NCBI GenBank assembly: GCA_022226935.1
Contig: CP092081.1
Coordinates: 4,030,770 to 4,094,769 of the forward strand
From: Nitrospira sp.
Lineage (GTDB): Bacteria; Nitrospirota; Nitrospiria; Nitrospirales; Nitrospiraceae
DNA length: 64,000 nucleotides
Direction: 5' to 3'
The position numbers and the translations under genes were made by a program. Below are positions 9,477 through 18,912 of the stretch, one piece after another (position 1 is the first letter of the stretch; every line of letters starts with the position of its first letter). Under the pieces are notes generated by a model. The model searched no databases, had not been told where the DNA came from, and worked only from the letters and a program-made list of their open reading frames with translations.

Positions 9477-10783
9477 TTGTCATCGTCGGGGCGGGATTAG
9501 CAGGGCTGAGCGCGGCCTACCATTTGCGGGGCATGCCGTACAAGATTCTGGAGCGGGAACGCGAAGTTGGAGGACTCTGTCGCTCGTATGTCAAAGACGG
9601 CTTTACCTTCGACTACACCGGACACTTGCTGCATTTCCGCCAAACTGCGATTAAGGCCTTGGTCGAAAGCCTTCTTCTGGATCGGTTGCAGAAGCACGCG
9701 CGCAAATCGTTTGTCTTTTCTCACGACACCTATACGGAATATCCGTTCCAGGTCAACACGTATGGACTTCCGCCGGAGGTTGTGCGTGAGTGCTTGTTGG
9801 GGTTCATCGCCACGCTGTCACGTTCGCCATCGACCGCGCCTGCCGACAGTCCATCGTTCAAACAATGGATCATCGACAGCCTCGGCGAAGGGATTGCCAA
9901 ACATTTCATGGTGCCCTTCAATGAAAAATTGTGGCAGGTACCGCTCGATGAGCTCACCTCAGACTGGGTGTCCTGGCTCGTGCCGAAGCCGGATGTAAAG
10001 GACGTCGTCAGCGGGGCCCTAGGGATTAAGGACAAGGCCTTCGGCTACAACCCGTCGTTTCAATATCCGGTCAGCGGCGGCATCAAGGTGTTACCCGAGG
10101 CGTTCCTACCCTCAGTGGAGAACCTCACATACGACTCCGAACTGGTGGCGATTGAAACGGAAAAGCGTCGCGCGGTTTTTCGCAGTGCGCAGGGGGAGCG
10201 CACCGAGGAGTACGACCGTATCATTTCCACGATTCCGTTACCCGAGTTGGTGCGCCGGTGTGTCGATCTTCCGGCATCGATGCGGGAGTTAGCCGGGGCG
10301 CTGCGGTGGGTATCCGTCTATAACGTCAATCTGGCCGTAGCCCGGGAACATGTGTCCGATAAACATTGGATTTATTTCCCGGAGCACCGGTACCCCTTCT
10401 ACCGAGCCGGGTTCCCCATGAATTTCTCTCCGTCCATGGGGCAGCCAGGGTGTAGCTCGATGTATGTGGAGATTTCACATCCACCAACGGAACAAGAATC
10501 GGAGACGGCGCTCATCGAGCGGGTCCGCCGTGGGCTGGAAGAGGCGGGGGTGCTGCAGCCGACAGATGAGCTGGTCATGTCGGATGTGAAGGATCTGTAT
10601 TATGCCTATGTGTTGTTCGATCGATACCGCAGCCGCGCCGTGAAAGAGTTGCTGGGAGAATTGGAACGCCGCGGCATTTCGTCAATCGGGAGATATGGAT
10701 TGTGGGAACACACGTCGATGGAAGACGCGATCGCCCAGGGGCAGCAGCTTGCCATGCGGTTGCGAATGAGGGCCGCGGCCTGA
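9473..10783 (+). CDS. FAD-dependent oxidoreductase (amine oxidase/UDP-galactopyranose mutase-like)
   Basis: A 436-residue protein beginning with the dinucleotide-binding motif VIVGAGLAGLSAAYHLRG and an FAD ribose-binding stretch EREREVGGLCRSYVKDGFTFDYTGHLLHF. The fold resembles the protoporphyrinogen oxidase/amine oxidase family and, in its N-terminal pattern, UDP-galactopyranose mutases. It overlaps the WecA-like gene by four bases and sits between glycosyltransferase genes, so a role in making or isomerising a nucleotide sugar is plausible. The substrate is not determined by sequence. Similar genes occur in many exopolysaccharide loci. Confidence 0.82.
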   Translation: MIVIVGAGLAGLSAAYHLRGMPYKILEREREVGGLCRSYVKDGFTFDYTGHLLHFRQTAIKALVESLLLDRLQKHARKSFVFSHDTYTEYPFQVNTYGLPPEVVRECLLGFIATLSRSPSTAPADSPSFKQWIIDSLGEGIAKHFMVPFNEKLWQVPLDELTSDWVSWLVPKPDVKDVVSGALGIKDKAFGYNPSFQYPVSGGIKVLPEAFLPSVENLTYDSELVAIETEKRRAVFRSAQGERTEEYDRIISTIPLPELVRRCVDLPASMRELAGALRWVSVYNVNLAVAREHVSDKHWIYFPEHRYPFYRAGFPMNFSPSMGQPGCSSMYVEISHPPTEQESETALIERVRRGLEEAGVLQPTDELVMSDVKDLYYAYVLFDRYRSRAVKELLGELERRGISSIGRYGLWEHTSMEDAIAQGQQLAMRLRMRAAA

Positions 10784-10796
10784 GCGCGTCAATCGC

Positions 10797-11987
10797 ATGG
10801 ATGTAATCTGCCACGTCATCACCAAACTCGAACTGGGCGGCGCACAGGAAGTGGCGATGCGGGTGGTGTCGAGCCTGGATCGCCGGCGATTCCGTCCGGT
10901 GCTGATTGCCGGACCAGGCGGCTTGCTGACCGAGGAAGCGCACGCGCTCGAAGGCGTCGAGATCCGTTTGATTCCATCGCTCGTTCGAGAAATCCGCCCG
11001 CTACAAGATCTGCGCGCCTTGTGGGAATTGGTCGCGACGTTTCGACGCGTGCGGCCAAAGATTGTGCACACCCACAGTTCAAAAGCTGGTATCCTAGGGC
11101 GGTTGGCCGCCTGGCTCGCCGGGGTTCCCTGTATCCTGCACACGATACATGGGTATGGTGTGACACCTGCCCAGCCATTGTGGCTTCAACATCTGGTGAT
11201 CAAGCTTGAATGGATGGTCGGACGCGTGACCACCCATTGGATTGCGGTCTCCCAGGCGGATCGCCGCCAGGGCCTCGAGTGGGAGCTGTTCAGCGCCTCC
11301 AAGGTGTCGGTGGTTCGACCGGGCATTGATCCGACGCCATTTGCCGCTCGGATTGAGCAGGCGGAGCGGGACCGTCTGCGAGCCTCGCTGGGAGTGGGGC
11401 CGCATCAGCTTCTCGTGGGAACAGTGTCGTGTTTGAAACCGCAGAAATCTCCCGAGGACTTTATCCGCGTCGCCGCGCTCGTCTGTCAGCGTATGCCGGC
11501 AGTCAAATGTGTGCTGGTCGGCGACGGCGCATTGCGGCCGCAAATCGAAGCGATGATCCACGCGCAAGGGCTTCAGGATCGGGTTGCTCTTCTCGGTTGG
11601 CGGCGCGATGTGGCCTCATTACTGAAGGCGTTCGATGTCTTCGTCTTGACCTCTCAATGGGAAGGGTTACCCTGCGCAATGCTGGAGGCCAGGGCCAGTC
11701 GGATTCCGATTGTCGCGACACGAGTGGGGGGCTCCGCCGAAGCGATCATTGAGGGCATCCAGGGGACGCTCTGCCCGGCGGGCGATGTCAAAGCCATAGC
11801 CGGGCGCGTCTGTCAAATATTGGGAGACGAGCGACTGCGTGCGGATCTCCGGAATGGGACGCAGGAATTGCCGGAAGAGTTTACGATTCAGGAAACGGTC
11901 AAACAGTATCAATCGCTCTATACGTATCTCCTGCATGCCACGCGTCCGGCACACGATATGATGAAGTTGCAGCCCAATCGATTGTAA
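10797..11987 (+). CDS. Glycosyltransferase family 4 protein
   Basis: A 396-residue retaining GT-B glycosyltransferase. The N-terminal motif ITKLELGGAQEVAMRVV and HTHSSKAGILGRLAA are typical of the GT4 acceptor side. The C-terminal domain shows VGTVSCLKPQKSPEDFI (phosphate-binding), VLVGDGALRPQIE, and the EX7E region in FVLTSQWEGLPCAMLEARA, where the second Glu contacts the nucleotide sugar. It lies 13 bases after the FAD enzyme and 20 bases before the DegT aminotransferase, consistent with one polysaccharide operon. Donor sugar unknown. Confidence 0.9.
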   Translation: MDVICHVITKLELGGAQEVAMRVVSSLDRRRFRPVLIAGPGGLLTEEAHALEGVEIRLIPSLVREIRPLQDLRALWELVATFRRVRPKIVHTHSSKAGILGRLAAWLAGVPCILHTIHGYGVTPAQPLWLQHLVIKLEWMVGRVTTHWIAVSQADRRQGLEWELFSASKVSVVRPGIDPTPFAARIEQAERDRLRASLGVGPHQLLVGTVSCLKPQKSPEDFIRVAALVCQRMPAVKCVLVGDGALRPQIEAMIHAQGLQDRVALLGWRRDVASLLKAFDVFVLTSQWEGLPCAMLEARASRIPIVATRVGGSAEAIIEGIQGTLCPAGDVKAIAGRVCQILGDERLRADLRNGTQELPEEFTIQETVKQYQSLYTYLLHATRPAHDMMKLQPNRL

Positions 11988-12007
11988 AGAGGACACCAGG
12001 TAAGACG

Positions 12008-13126
12008 ATGAATATTCCGCTGCTTGATTTGAAAGCCCAGTACCAATCCATGCGCAGTGAAATCCTGGCCGCGATCGAAGCGACCTGCGATGAACAGGGG
12101 TTTATCCTGGGGCCACGGGTGGTGGCGCTGGAACAAGCAGTCGCGGCCTATGTGGGCAGTACGCATGCGGTGGGCGTGGCGTCAGGCAGCGATGCCTTGT
12201 TGCTCGCGTTGATGGCATTGGGCGTCAAAGCCGGCGATGAGGTCATCACAGTACCATTTACCTTCTTTGCGACCGCCGGCGCTATTTCCAGGCTGGGCGC
12301 CAAGCCGGTGTTTATTGATGTCCGTTCCGATGATTTCAATATGGATCCGACGCTGCTGGAACGAGCCATCACCAAACGGACCAAGGCCATCATCCCCGTG
12401 CATCTCTTCGGCCAATGCTCGGATATGGGCGCCATTCACGACATTGCGCGACGGCACAAGATCGGCGTGATCGAAGATGCCTGCCAGGCGATCGGCGCGG
12501 CGCAGAACGGGAAGCGTGCCGGAGTGCTGGGAAATCTGGCCTGCTTCAGTTTCTTTCCATCAAAAAATCTTGGCGGGTTCGGTGATGCCGGGATGGTGAC
12601 CACGAATGATAAGGAGCTGGCGGAATCCATCGCCATGTTGCGGGTCCACGGGAGTCGTGTGCGATACGTGCATGAAGCGATCGGCATCAACAGCCGGTTG
12701 GATGCGTTGCAAGCGGCCGTCTTGCTGGTGAAATTGAAACGGCTCGATCAATGGGCTGAAGGCCGTCGCCGGAATGCTGCGCGATATCGACAGTTGTTTG
12801 CGGACGCGCAGGTGACCGATCACGTGACCCTGCCCGTGACGCATCCTCAGAATTTCCATGTCTTCAACCAATTCACCCTTCGTGTCCGCAAGCGTGATGA
12901 GTTGCGGGCCTATTTGAAGGATCACGGCGTGGGAACGGAAGTGTACTATCCATTGCCGTTGCACCTGCAAAATTGTTATCGCGATCTCGGATATCAAAAG
13001 GGTGCGTTTCCGCAATCCGAACGTGCCGCGGAAGAAGTATTGTCGATTCCGATTTATGCGGAACTGACCGATGAACAGCTTCAGTATGTCGTGCAGATGA
13101 TCGCCTCGTTCTTCCGTAAACGATAA
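12008..13126 (+). CDS. DegT/DnrJ/EryC1/StrS-family PLP aminotransferase
   Basis: A 372-residue PLP-dependent enzyme that should convert a keto-sugar nucleotide to an amino sugar. Family motifs are visible: N-terminal IPLLDLKAQY, GSDAL near 60-64 for phosphate binding, PFTFFATAGAI, EDACQAIGA with the pyridine-N Asp at about 157, and SFFPSKNLGGFGD with the Schiff-base Lys at about 186. Sequences with this LLDLKAQYQ start are often the WecE/WlbE-like aminotransferases of surface-polysaccharide loci. It is the last gene of the cluster and is followed by a GC-rich stem-loop. Confidence 0.93.
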   Translation: MNIPLLDLKAQYQSMRSEILAAIEATCDEQGFILGPRVVALEQAVAAYVGSTHAVGVASGSDALLLALMALGVKAGDEVITVPFTFFATAGAISRLGAKPVFIDVRSDDFNMDPTLLERAITKRTKAIIPVHLFGQCSDMGAIHDIARRHKIGVIEDACQAIGAAQNGKRAGVLGNLACFSFFPSKNLGGFGDAGMVTTNDKELAESIAMLRVHGSRVRYVHEAIGINSRLDALQAAVLLVKLKRLDQWAEGRRRNAARYRQLFADAQVTDHVTLPVTHPQNFHVFNQFTLRVRKRDELRAYLKDHGVGTEVYYPLPLHLQNCYRDLGYQKGAFPQSERAAEEVLSIPIYAELTDEQLQYVVQMIASFFRKR

Positions 13127-13147
13127 CGCCGGCTAACTTCGCCGGCG
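13127..13147 (+). terminator. Stem-loop after the aminotransferase gene
   Basis: Directly after the TAA, CGCCGGC (13127-13133) and GCCGGCG (13141-13147) form a perfect 7-bp stem with a 7-base loop. There is no following T-run, so if it terminates transcription it is a weak or factor-assisted terminator. Confidence 0.4.
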
Positions 13148-13661
13148 TCGATCGCGTTCCGCTCCAGGCGCCTTCCTTCTTTCGATCAATTATCCTGGGT
13201 CGTGATCCTGGTTGGTCTCAACGCATGGTGAGGTCCGCGTGCCCACCCCTGCGACGCCTTCTCTCCACATGAATCTCTCAGGTGACCGTATCACGTGTGA
13301 CTGGGAAATGCGCGCGTACTGCCGGTCATTGAATGGACGACAGTCGCGCGAATCGCTTGTCGTTCAAGTCTGAACATCCGTGAGGCAGTGACGTACACCA
13401 ACGTTTTTCAGGGAGACGTTGCTTGGGGTACGCGTGCAACGAGGCATCAGCCGCGAAGAATGCCTTAACATGGCGCTTGCTGCGCAGAACGGATCGTTGG
13501 GAAGTCGCAACGAGTAGGGCCTGGTGCCTTTTTATCGAGACATTTTCCGCGGAACCGGCAGTATCCCACCATCATTATCGTGACTGCTGTGATAGGCGCG
13601 AGCGGAAGGCACAGGGATTGCTCCTATACCCAAAGGAAAGCGAACCGGCGTCGTTACGATT
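13148..13661. other. Non-coding gap between polysaccharide cluster and sensor kinase
   Basis: About 510 bases without a convincing gene. An 80-codon open frame at 13423-13665 has no ribosome site or recognisable sequence. No tRNA-like cloverleaf or long repeat is seen. AAAGGAAAG lies about 25 bases before the next ATG, too far for a normal ribosome site. Confidence 0.5.
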
Positions 13662-15494
13662 ATGACAATTCCTTCTTCCTATTTTCTGGGCATGACCCGC
13701 AGCAGCTACTCGATCCTGGGAGTGGCATTGGCGTTGATTGCCATGATCGGCGCGATCGATTGGTGGCTGCCCCTGGGATTGACCATCACCACGCTCTACG
13801 TAGTGCCCGTCCTCATTGCCTCCCGCATTCCCTATCCGCGTCTCACATTTTGGGTGGCGGCGACGGCCTCCTTTGTCACCATCCTTGACCTGTTTCACAG
13901 CCCGCTCTACGCATTGACGTGGGTGAGCGCCGTGAATCGGGCCTTCGCATTGATGGTGATCTGGGTGACCGCATTGTTGTGCTTGCGCCGCCAACGCGAT
14001 GAGGCGGAGCTGCTGCGCATCAATGAAGATATCGAGCAGCAGGTGCAGGAACGCACCTCGGATCTGGCGGCTGCCAATCAAGAGCTCGAGGTCCTCCGTG
14101 CGGAAGCGGTGTCGGAGTTGGTGGCCATCGTCAAATCATCCGACGACGCCATCGTCGGCATGACCTTGACCGGCATTATTCAAAGTTGGAATCGGGGTGC
14201 GGAGCGGGTCTACGGGTATCGTGCCGAGGAGGTCTTGGGGCGGCCGATTTCCGTGCTCTGTCCTCCCAATCGATTAGATGAAGTGCCGACGATGCTGGAT
14301 CGCATCGCGCACGGCGAGCACGTGCGCAATGTGGAGATGGTGCAACGCCGGAAGCAGGGCGAGCGCATTGATGTCTCGCTGACTATTTCGCCGGTGAAAG
14401 ATTCCGACGGCTGCGTCATGGGCGCGTCGGCTATCGCGCGGGACGTCACGGTGAAGAAACGCATCGAGGCGGCGTTGCGGGCGAGCGAAGCGCGATTCCG
14501 GATGATGGCCGACACGGCGCCCGTCATGGTGTGGATGGCGGGACCGGATACGCATATTACCTTCATCAATAAACGGTGGCTGGAGTTTACCGGGCGCACG
14601 ATGGAGGAAGAGATCGGCGACAATTGGTTCACCGGTATTCACATCGACGATCTGGAACGGTGCCGCCAATCGTATCTGGACGCATTCAAATCCGAACAGC
14701 CGTTCTTTCTCGAGTACCGCTTACGGCGCCATGACGGGGAATATCGATGGATCATGGACACGGGTGTTCCCCTGTTCGACGAGGACGGCCGCTTCGGCGG
14801 CTATATCGGCACCTGCATGGATCTCACCGAACGCAAAGATATGGAAGATCAACTCCGGCGTATGCTGAAGGAGAAGGAGAGTTTGCTGCGGGAGGTTCAT
14901 CATCGGGTCAAAAATAATCTGCAGGTCATTTCAAGCCTGTTGAATCTTCAATCCCTCTCCATCAAGGACCCGGTGGTGAATCAGCTATTCAGAGAATGCC
15001 AGGTCCGTATCACCTCGATCGCGCTGCTCCATGAGACGCTGCACCGTTCGAACGATCTCTCACGCATCAAGATGGGGGATTATACCCGTACCCTGACTGG
15101 GCATCTTTTTCGCTCCTACGAGGTCGATCCGGGACTCATCAGTTTGGAGTTGAACGTGGACGATGTCGAATTTGATATCGACACCGGCCTGACGTGCGGG
15201 CTGATCATCGATGAACTGGTGTCCAACTGTTTGAAGCACGCGTTCGTCGAGAGCGGTCGCGGGACTGTGCATATCGATCTCTTGGACCATGTGGACGGCA
15301 CGTTTACCTTGTGTGTGAGCGATGATGGCATCGGCATTCCCACGGATGGGGTGTTGAACAATCCCGATTCGCTGGGATTGGAACTGGTCACCCTGTTGGC
15401 CGAGAAACTGGATGGGAACACGGAACTCAGGAGCGGCTTGGGCACGGAATGGCGAATCCGCTTCCAACAACTGCAATATTCAGAAAGGGTATGA
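13662..15494 (+). CDS. PAS-domain sensor histidine kinase (HisKA_2 type)
   Basis: A 610-residue membrane kinase. Residues 15-105 contain about four hydrophobic segments. A short coiled coil ([24 protein letters not shown]) leads into a PAS domain near 145-270 ([28 protein letters not shown]), then a PAS/PAC near 280-390. The phospho-acceptor block [21 protein letters not shown] (His near 413) is diagnostic for the HisKA_2/LytS-like family. The ATPase shows [12 protein letters not shown] and SDDGIGIP. An ATG at 13692 is an alternative start. The response regulator gene begins five bases after the stop, so they form a two-component pair with unknown signal. Confidence 0.92.
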   Translation: MTIPSSYFLGMTRSSYSILGVALALIAMIGAIDWWLPLGLTITTLYVVPVLIASRIPYPRLTFWVAATASFVTILDLFHSPLYALTWVSAVNRAFALMVIWVTALLCLRRQRDEAELLRINEDIEQQVQERTSDLAAANQELEVLRAEAVSELVAIVKSSDDAIVGMTLTGIIQSWNRGAERVYGYRAEEVLGRPISVLCPPNRLDEVPTMLDRIAHGEHVRNVEMVQRRKQGERIDVSLTISPVKDSDGCVMGASAIARDVTVKKRIEAALRASEARFRMMADTAPVMVWMAGPDTHITFINKRWLEFTGRTMEEEIGDNWFTGIHIDDLERCRQSYLDAFKSEQPFFLEYRLRRHDGEYRWIMDTGVPLFDEDGRFGGYIGTCMDLTERKDMEDQLRRMLKEKESLLREVHHRVKNNLQVISSLLNLQSLSIKDPVVNQLFRECQVRITSIALLHETLHRSNDLSRIKMGDYTRTLTGHLFRSYEVDPGLISLELNVDDVEFDIDTGLTCGLIIDELVSNCLKHAFVESGRGTVHIDLLDHVDGTFTLCVSDDGIGIPTDGVLNNPDSLGLELVTLLAEKLDGNTELRSGLGTEWRIRFQQLQYSERV

Positions 15495-15498
15495 CGCC

Positions 15499-16494
15499 AT
15501 GGACGCAGCCAGCATCTTGATCGTAGAAGACGAACCGGTCGTGGCGAAGGATATTCAACTGAGTTTGCAACGGCTCGGGTACCGGGTGCCGGCCACGGCG
15601 ACTTCGGGAGAGGAGGCGATCCGCAAAGCGGGAGACACCCACCCCGACTTGATTCTCATGGATATCGTGCTGAAAGGGAAAATGGATGGCGTCGAAACGG
15701 CGCTGCAAATCCAGCGCCGGCAGGATGTGCCGGTGATCTACTTGACGGCCTATGCCGACAACCATACGTTGGAGCGGGCAAAGGTGACGTCACCGGCCGG
15801 CTACATGCTCAAACCTTATCAGGCGAATGAACTGCGCACCACGATTGAGTTGGCCCTGCACCGAGCGCAACACGACCGGCACATGCGTGAACGGTTGCGT
15901 TGGATCGCGACGACGGTGCGCTGTATCGGCGACGGGATCGTCACGACGGATCGCGGCGGACGGGTGACCTATATGAATCCCGCTGCCGAGGACTTTACCA
16001 GGGTGACTCAGGAAGAGGCCGTGGGGATGAGTGTGACGGCGCTCATGGTGTTCTCCGAGGACGAGGCCACTCAGGAGGGGAACAATCCAGCCGATCAGGC
16101 GATGACGGAAATGCGTCTGGTGACCATCGATGAGGCGATGGTGATGTCCAGGCAAGGGGAGCGGCGGGTCATTCGCGGGAGTGTTGCCCCCGTCGTCGAT
16201 GATGGCGGCGCGGTGCTTGGGGCGGTGTTCGTCTTTCATGAGCGCGTCCCAGGTGATCAACGCCTGCTCCCCTCAAGCGGGCGGGATGAAGCGATCTGGA
16301 AAATGGAGGAGCGGCTTGGACGGCCGCAGGGGATCATTCATTTGTGCTCCTGGTGCAAACGGGTTCCGGATCAATCCGGCGAGTGGTATGACCTTGCCAC
16401 ATTCATTGCGGAGCGTTCCGCGATTCAGTTCAACGGAGGACTTTGTCCGGATTGTATGGACCAGTGCTTCCCCTGCGACGGCAGGCACACATAG
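15499..16494 (+). CDS. Response regulator with PAS domain and C-terminal Cys-rich module
   Basis: A 331-residue regulator. The receiver domain (residues 1-125) has the acidic pocket EDE (10-12), phospho-Asp in LILMDIVLKG at about 55, and the Lys in MLKPYQ. A PAS domain follows near 135-260 (GDGIVTTDRGGRVTYMNPAAEDF). No DNA-binding domain is present. The last 45 residues carry CSWCKRVPDQSGEWYDLATFI...GLCPDCMDQC, a C-x2-C / C-x2-C pair like those ending many PAS/GAF signalling proteins, which may bind metal. ATG 15499 is chosen because the longer frame overlaps the kinase. It presumably acts with the upstream kinase. Confidence 0.88.
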   Translation: MDAASILIVEDEPVVAKDIQLSLQRLGYRVPATATSGEEAIRKAGDTHPDLILMDIVLKGKMDGVETALQIQRRQDVPVIYLTAYADNHTLERAKVTSPAGYMLKPYQANELRTTIELALHRAQHDRHMRERLRWIATTVRCIGDGIVTTDRGGRVTYMNPAAEDFTRVTQEEAVGMSVTALMVFSEDEATQEGNNPADQAMTEMRLVTIDEAMVMSRQGERRVIRGSVAPVVDDGGAVLGAVFVFHERVPGDQRLLPSSGRDEAIWKMEERLGRPQGIIHLCSWCKRVPDQSGEWYDLATFIAERSAIQFNGGLCPDCMDQCFPCDGRHT

Positions 16495-16609
16495 CGCTAT
16501 GGAGGCCTCAATATATCCGTGATGCTTCAGTCCGCCCGCTCCGGTTGGTCGACGCTCATTCTCCTGCCTGAACCGCTGCTCCCCTCCCTGCACGAATTTC
16601 GAAGAAGGC

Positions 16610-16638
16610 TTCAAGAACGCGCGCGAATAGACTATAGT
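16610..16638 (+). promoter_or_regulatory. Candidate sigma-70 promoter for the oxidoreductase-epimerase gene
   Basis: TATAGT at 16633-16638 (5 of 6 to consensus) lies 17 bases after TTCAAG at 16610-16615 (weak -35). It would start RNA near 16645, about 19 bases before the GTG at 16664. Confidence 0.4.
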
Positions 16639-16663
16639 AGCACTGCACATTCGCAGACGACTT

Positions 16664-18679
16664 GTGACGAACCCTAGCCCGCACACTCCAGTATCAGGCC
16701 CGTTGCGGATCGCGCTCATCGGCGCTGGCCGCCATGCGCAACACCATGCTCGCGCCATCTTGCGATGTCCCGGCGTGCAGTTGGTGGCGGTGGCCGATCC
16801 CTCCGATGCGGCTCAAGCCGCCATGCGCGACATCGTCCCGGGCATCGGCTGTTTTAAGACGCCGGAAGAGCTCTTTGCTTCAGAAAAACTTCACGTCGTC
16901 CATATCATTACTCCGCCGGCGACCCATGCCCCGCTCGCGCGTATGGCGCTCAAGGCCGGTTGCCATATGTATGTGGAGAAGCCCTTCACCGAATCCGTCG
17001 AAGACGCGCAGCAAATCCTGGACGAGGCAAGCGCAAAAGGCCTTCGCGTCTGTGCGGGCCACCAGCTGCTGTATGAACCACCGACTCGGGTGGTGACGCA
17101 ATACTTGCCTTCGATCGGCCGGATTGTGCACGTCGAGAGTTACTTTTCCTTCCGGACTGTCCGGCATGCGCCGGGCGGGCGAAAGGTCCTTCGCGCCGAC
17201 CACCAATTACTCGATATCCTGCCGCATCCGGTCTATTTGTTGCTTCAAGTGCTGGAGCAAGCCGGAGAGGGGCGCACGGAACTGTTGTCGCTGGAAGTCA
17301 GTCAGGCCGGGACCGTCCACGCGCTGGTGCGCCGCGGCGGTGTGACCGGTACGTTGATCGTCACGCTGGAGGGACGCCCCGTCGAAAGTTATCTGCGAGT
17401 GATCGGCAAGAACGGATCCTTATTTGCCGATTACGTCCGGAGTACCACCCAACGGGCCATCGGGCCGGGGTCATCCGGCATCGATAAGCTCTTCGCGCCC
17501 TACCGGCAGGCTTGGCAACTGTTGACCGGCACCACCTCCGCGATGGCGAGCCGGTTCCTCAAGAGCCAGCGGAGTTATCCGGGATTGGCCGAACTGTTTT
17601 CGGCTTTTTATGAGTCGGCCCGCACCGGCAATCCGTCGCCCTTGTCGCCGGAGAGTTTGCTGGAGACTGTGCGTATCTGCGAACGGGTGGCCAAGGCACT
17701 CAAGGCTGGAGAGGCCAAAGCCCTGGCGGCGGCCGCCCCAAAACCGGTCGAGAGCCGCGGCGTACTGGTGACCGGTGGAACGGGATTTTTGGGAAAGGAA
17801 ATCGTCCGGGCGCTGTTGTCGCGCGGACGCCCTGTTCGTGTGGTAGCGCGGCGGGAGCCATCCCCCTGGGAGCGGATTGCCGGCGCCGAATATGTGGTGG
17901 CCGATGTGGCGACCGGAGCTGCCGCTCATCTCTTCAAGGGCGTGGATACGGTCATTCATGCCGCCGCAGAAACCGCCGGCGGGTGGCCGGAGCATCAGCG
18001 TAATTCGTTGGATGCCACCGAGCATATGCTTCGCGGCGCCGCCGCGGTGGGCATCACGCATGTTGTGCATGTCAGCAGCCTCGCCGTGCTGGCCCAGGGC
18101 ACGGGACAACCGATTCCCGACAATCATCCTTTGGAACCGGACAGCAAGGGATCGGGGCCCTATGTATGGGGGAAGTTGGAGTCGGAACGCCTGGCGGTGC
18201 AGCTCGGGAAGGAGCTGGGCCTGTCGGTGAAGGTCATTCGCCCTGGCGCCCTGGTCGATTATCGTGATTTCGACCCGCCCGGCCGTCTCGGCAAACGCCT
18301 AGGCAATATCTTTGTGGCCGTGGGGTCGGCCAATGATCGGCTGGGAGTGGTGGATGTCGGGTTTGCCGGTCGATTTCTCGGCTGGATGACGGATGCCTGG
18401 GACCTGGTGCCCAGTCCCCTGAATCTGCTCGACCCTGTGTCTCCGACCAAACGTGAATTGTTGGATCGCCTCCGCAAGGCCAACCCTGATCTCACGGTGT
18501 TCTGGCTGCCCAGATTTGTCCTGGTGCCGCTTTCATGGGCGGCCACACTGGCGCAAAAGGTGTTGCGGCCCGGGAAACCGGCGATTGATGTGGCTAAAGT
18601 CTTCAGTGTGTTGCCCTACGATACATCCAGCATCGCCAAGCTTGCCCCCCGCGTCGATTCCGCTTCGGAAACGCCATAG
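16664..18679 (+). CDS. Fused Gfo/Idh/MocA oxidoreductase and NAD-dependent epimerase/SDR
   Basis: A 671-residue fusion. Residues about 15-345 form a Gfo/Idh/MocA oxidoreductase: IALIGAGRHAQHHARAI for NAD(P) binding, then YVEKPFT with the conserved EKP. After an Ala-rich linker, residues about 362-660 form an extended SDR/epimerase: GVLVTGGTGFLGKEIVRALLSRGRPVRV (Rossmann GxxGxxG), VDTVIHAAAE, HVSSLAV, and YVWGKLESE with the catalytic Tyr-x3-Lys. Each half is full length, so one chain could oxidise and then epimerise or reduce the same sugar. The GTG start gives the expected N terminus. The partner pathway is not evident from neighbours. Confidence 0.88.
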   Translation: MTNPSPHTPVSGPLRIALIGAGRHAQHHARAILRCPGVQLVAVADPSDAAQAAMRDIVPGIGCFKTPEELFASEKLHVVHIITPPATHAPLARMALKAGCHMYVEKPFTESVEDAQQILDEASAKGLRVCAGHQLLYEPPTRVVTQYLPSIGRIVHVESYFSFRTVRHAPGGRKVLRADHQLLDILPHPVYLLLQVLEQAGEGRTELLSLEVSQAGTVHALVRRGGVTGTLIVTLEGRPVESYLRVIGKNGSLFADYVRSTTQRAIGPGSSGIDKLFAPYRQAWQLLTGTTSAMASRFLKSQRSYPGLAELFSAFYESARTGNPSPLSPESLLETVRICERVAKALKAGEAKALAAAAPKPVESRGVLVTGGTGFLGKEIVRALLSRGRPVRVVARREPSPWERIAGAEYVVADVATGAAAHLFKGVDTVIHAAAETAGGWPEHQRNSLDATEHMLRGAAAVGITHVVHVSSLAVLAQGTGQPIPDNHPLEPDSKGSGPYVWGKLESERLAVQLGKELGLSVKVIRPGALVDYRDFDPPGRLGKRLGNIFVAVGSANDRLGVVDVGFAGRFLGWMTDAWDLVPSPLNLLDPVSPTKRELLDRLRKANPDLTVFWLPRFVLVPLSWAATLAQKVLRPGKPAIDVAKVFSVLPYDTSSIAKLAPRVDSASETP

Positions 18680-18912
18680 TCGGTTTCTCCCTCCACCATG
18701 CGTCCCTCTCAATCGTCAGTGGCCTCCAGGTTGCAGCAATATGTGTGGGGATAGACAGGGCTAAGTATCTGAAAAATAGAATGATCCTGAGACTGGAGAA
18801 AAAGTTCCTTCCCGGGGTTGATTTGAGCCTCCAGAGGGGGTAAGTCTTAGTGTAATCTGCAAGCAAGAGTAGTCTCCAAACACAACCGCCTCACCACCGA
18901 AGAGTCAACATC

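Noticed and set aside
13423..13665. 80-codon frame before the sensor kinase
   Set aside because: No ribosome site, no recognisable motif, and low-complexity composition; it ends inside the kinase start.
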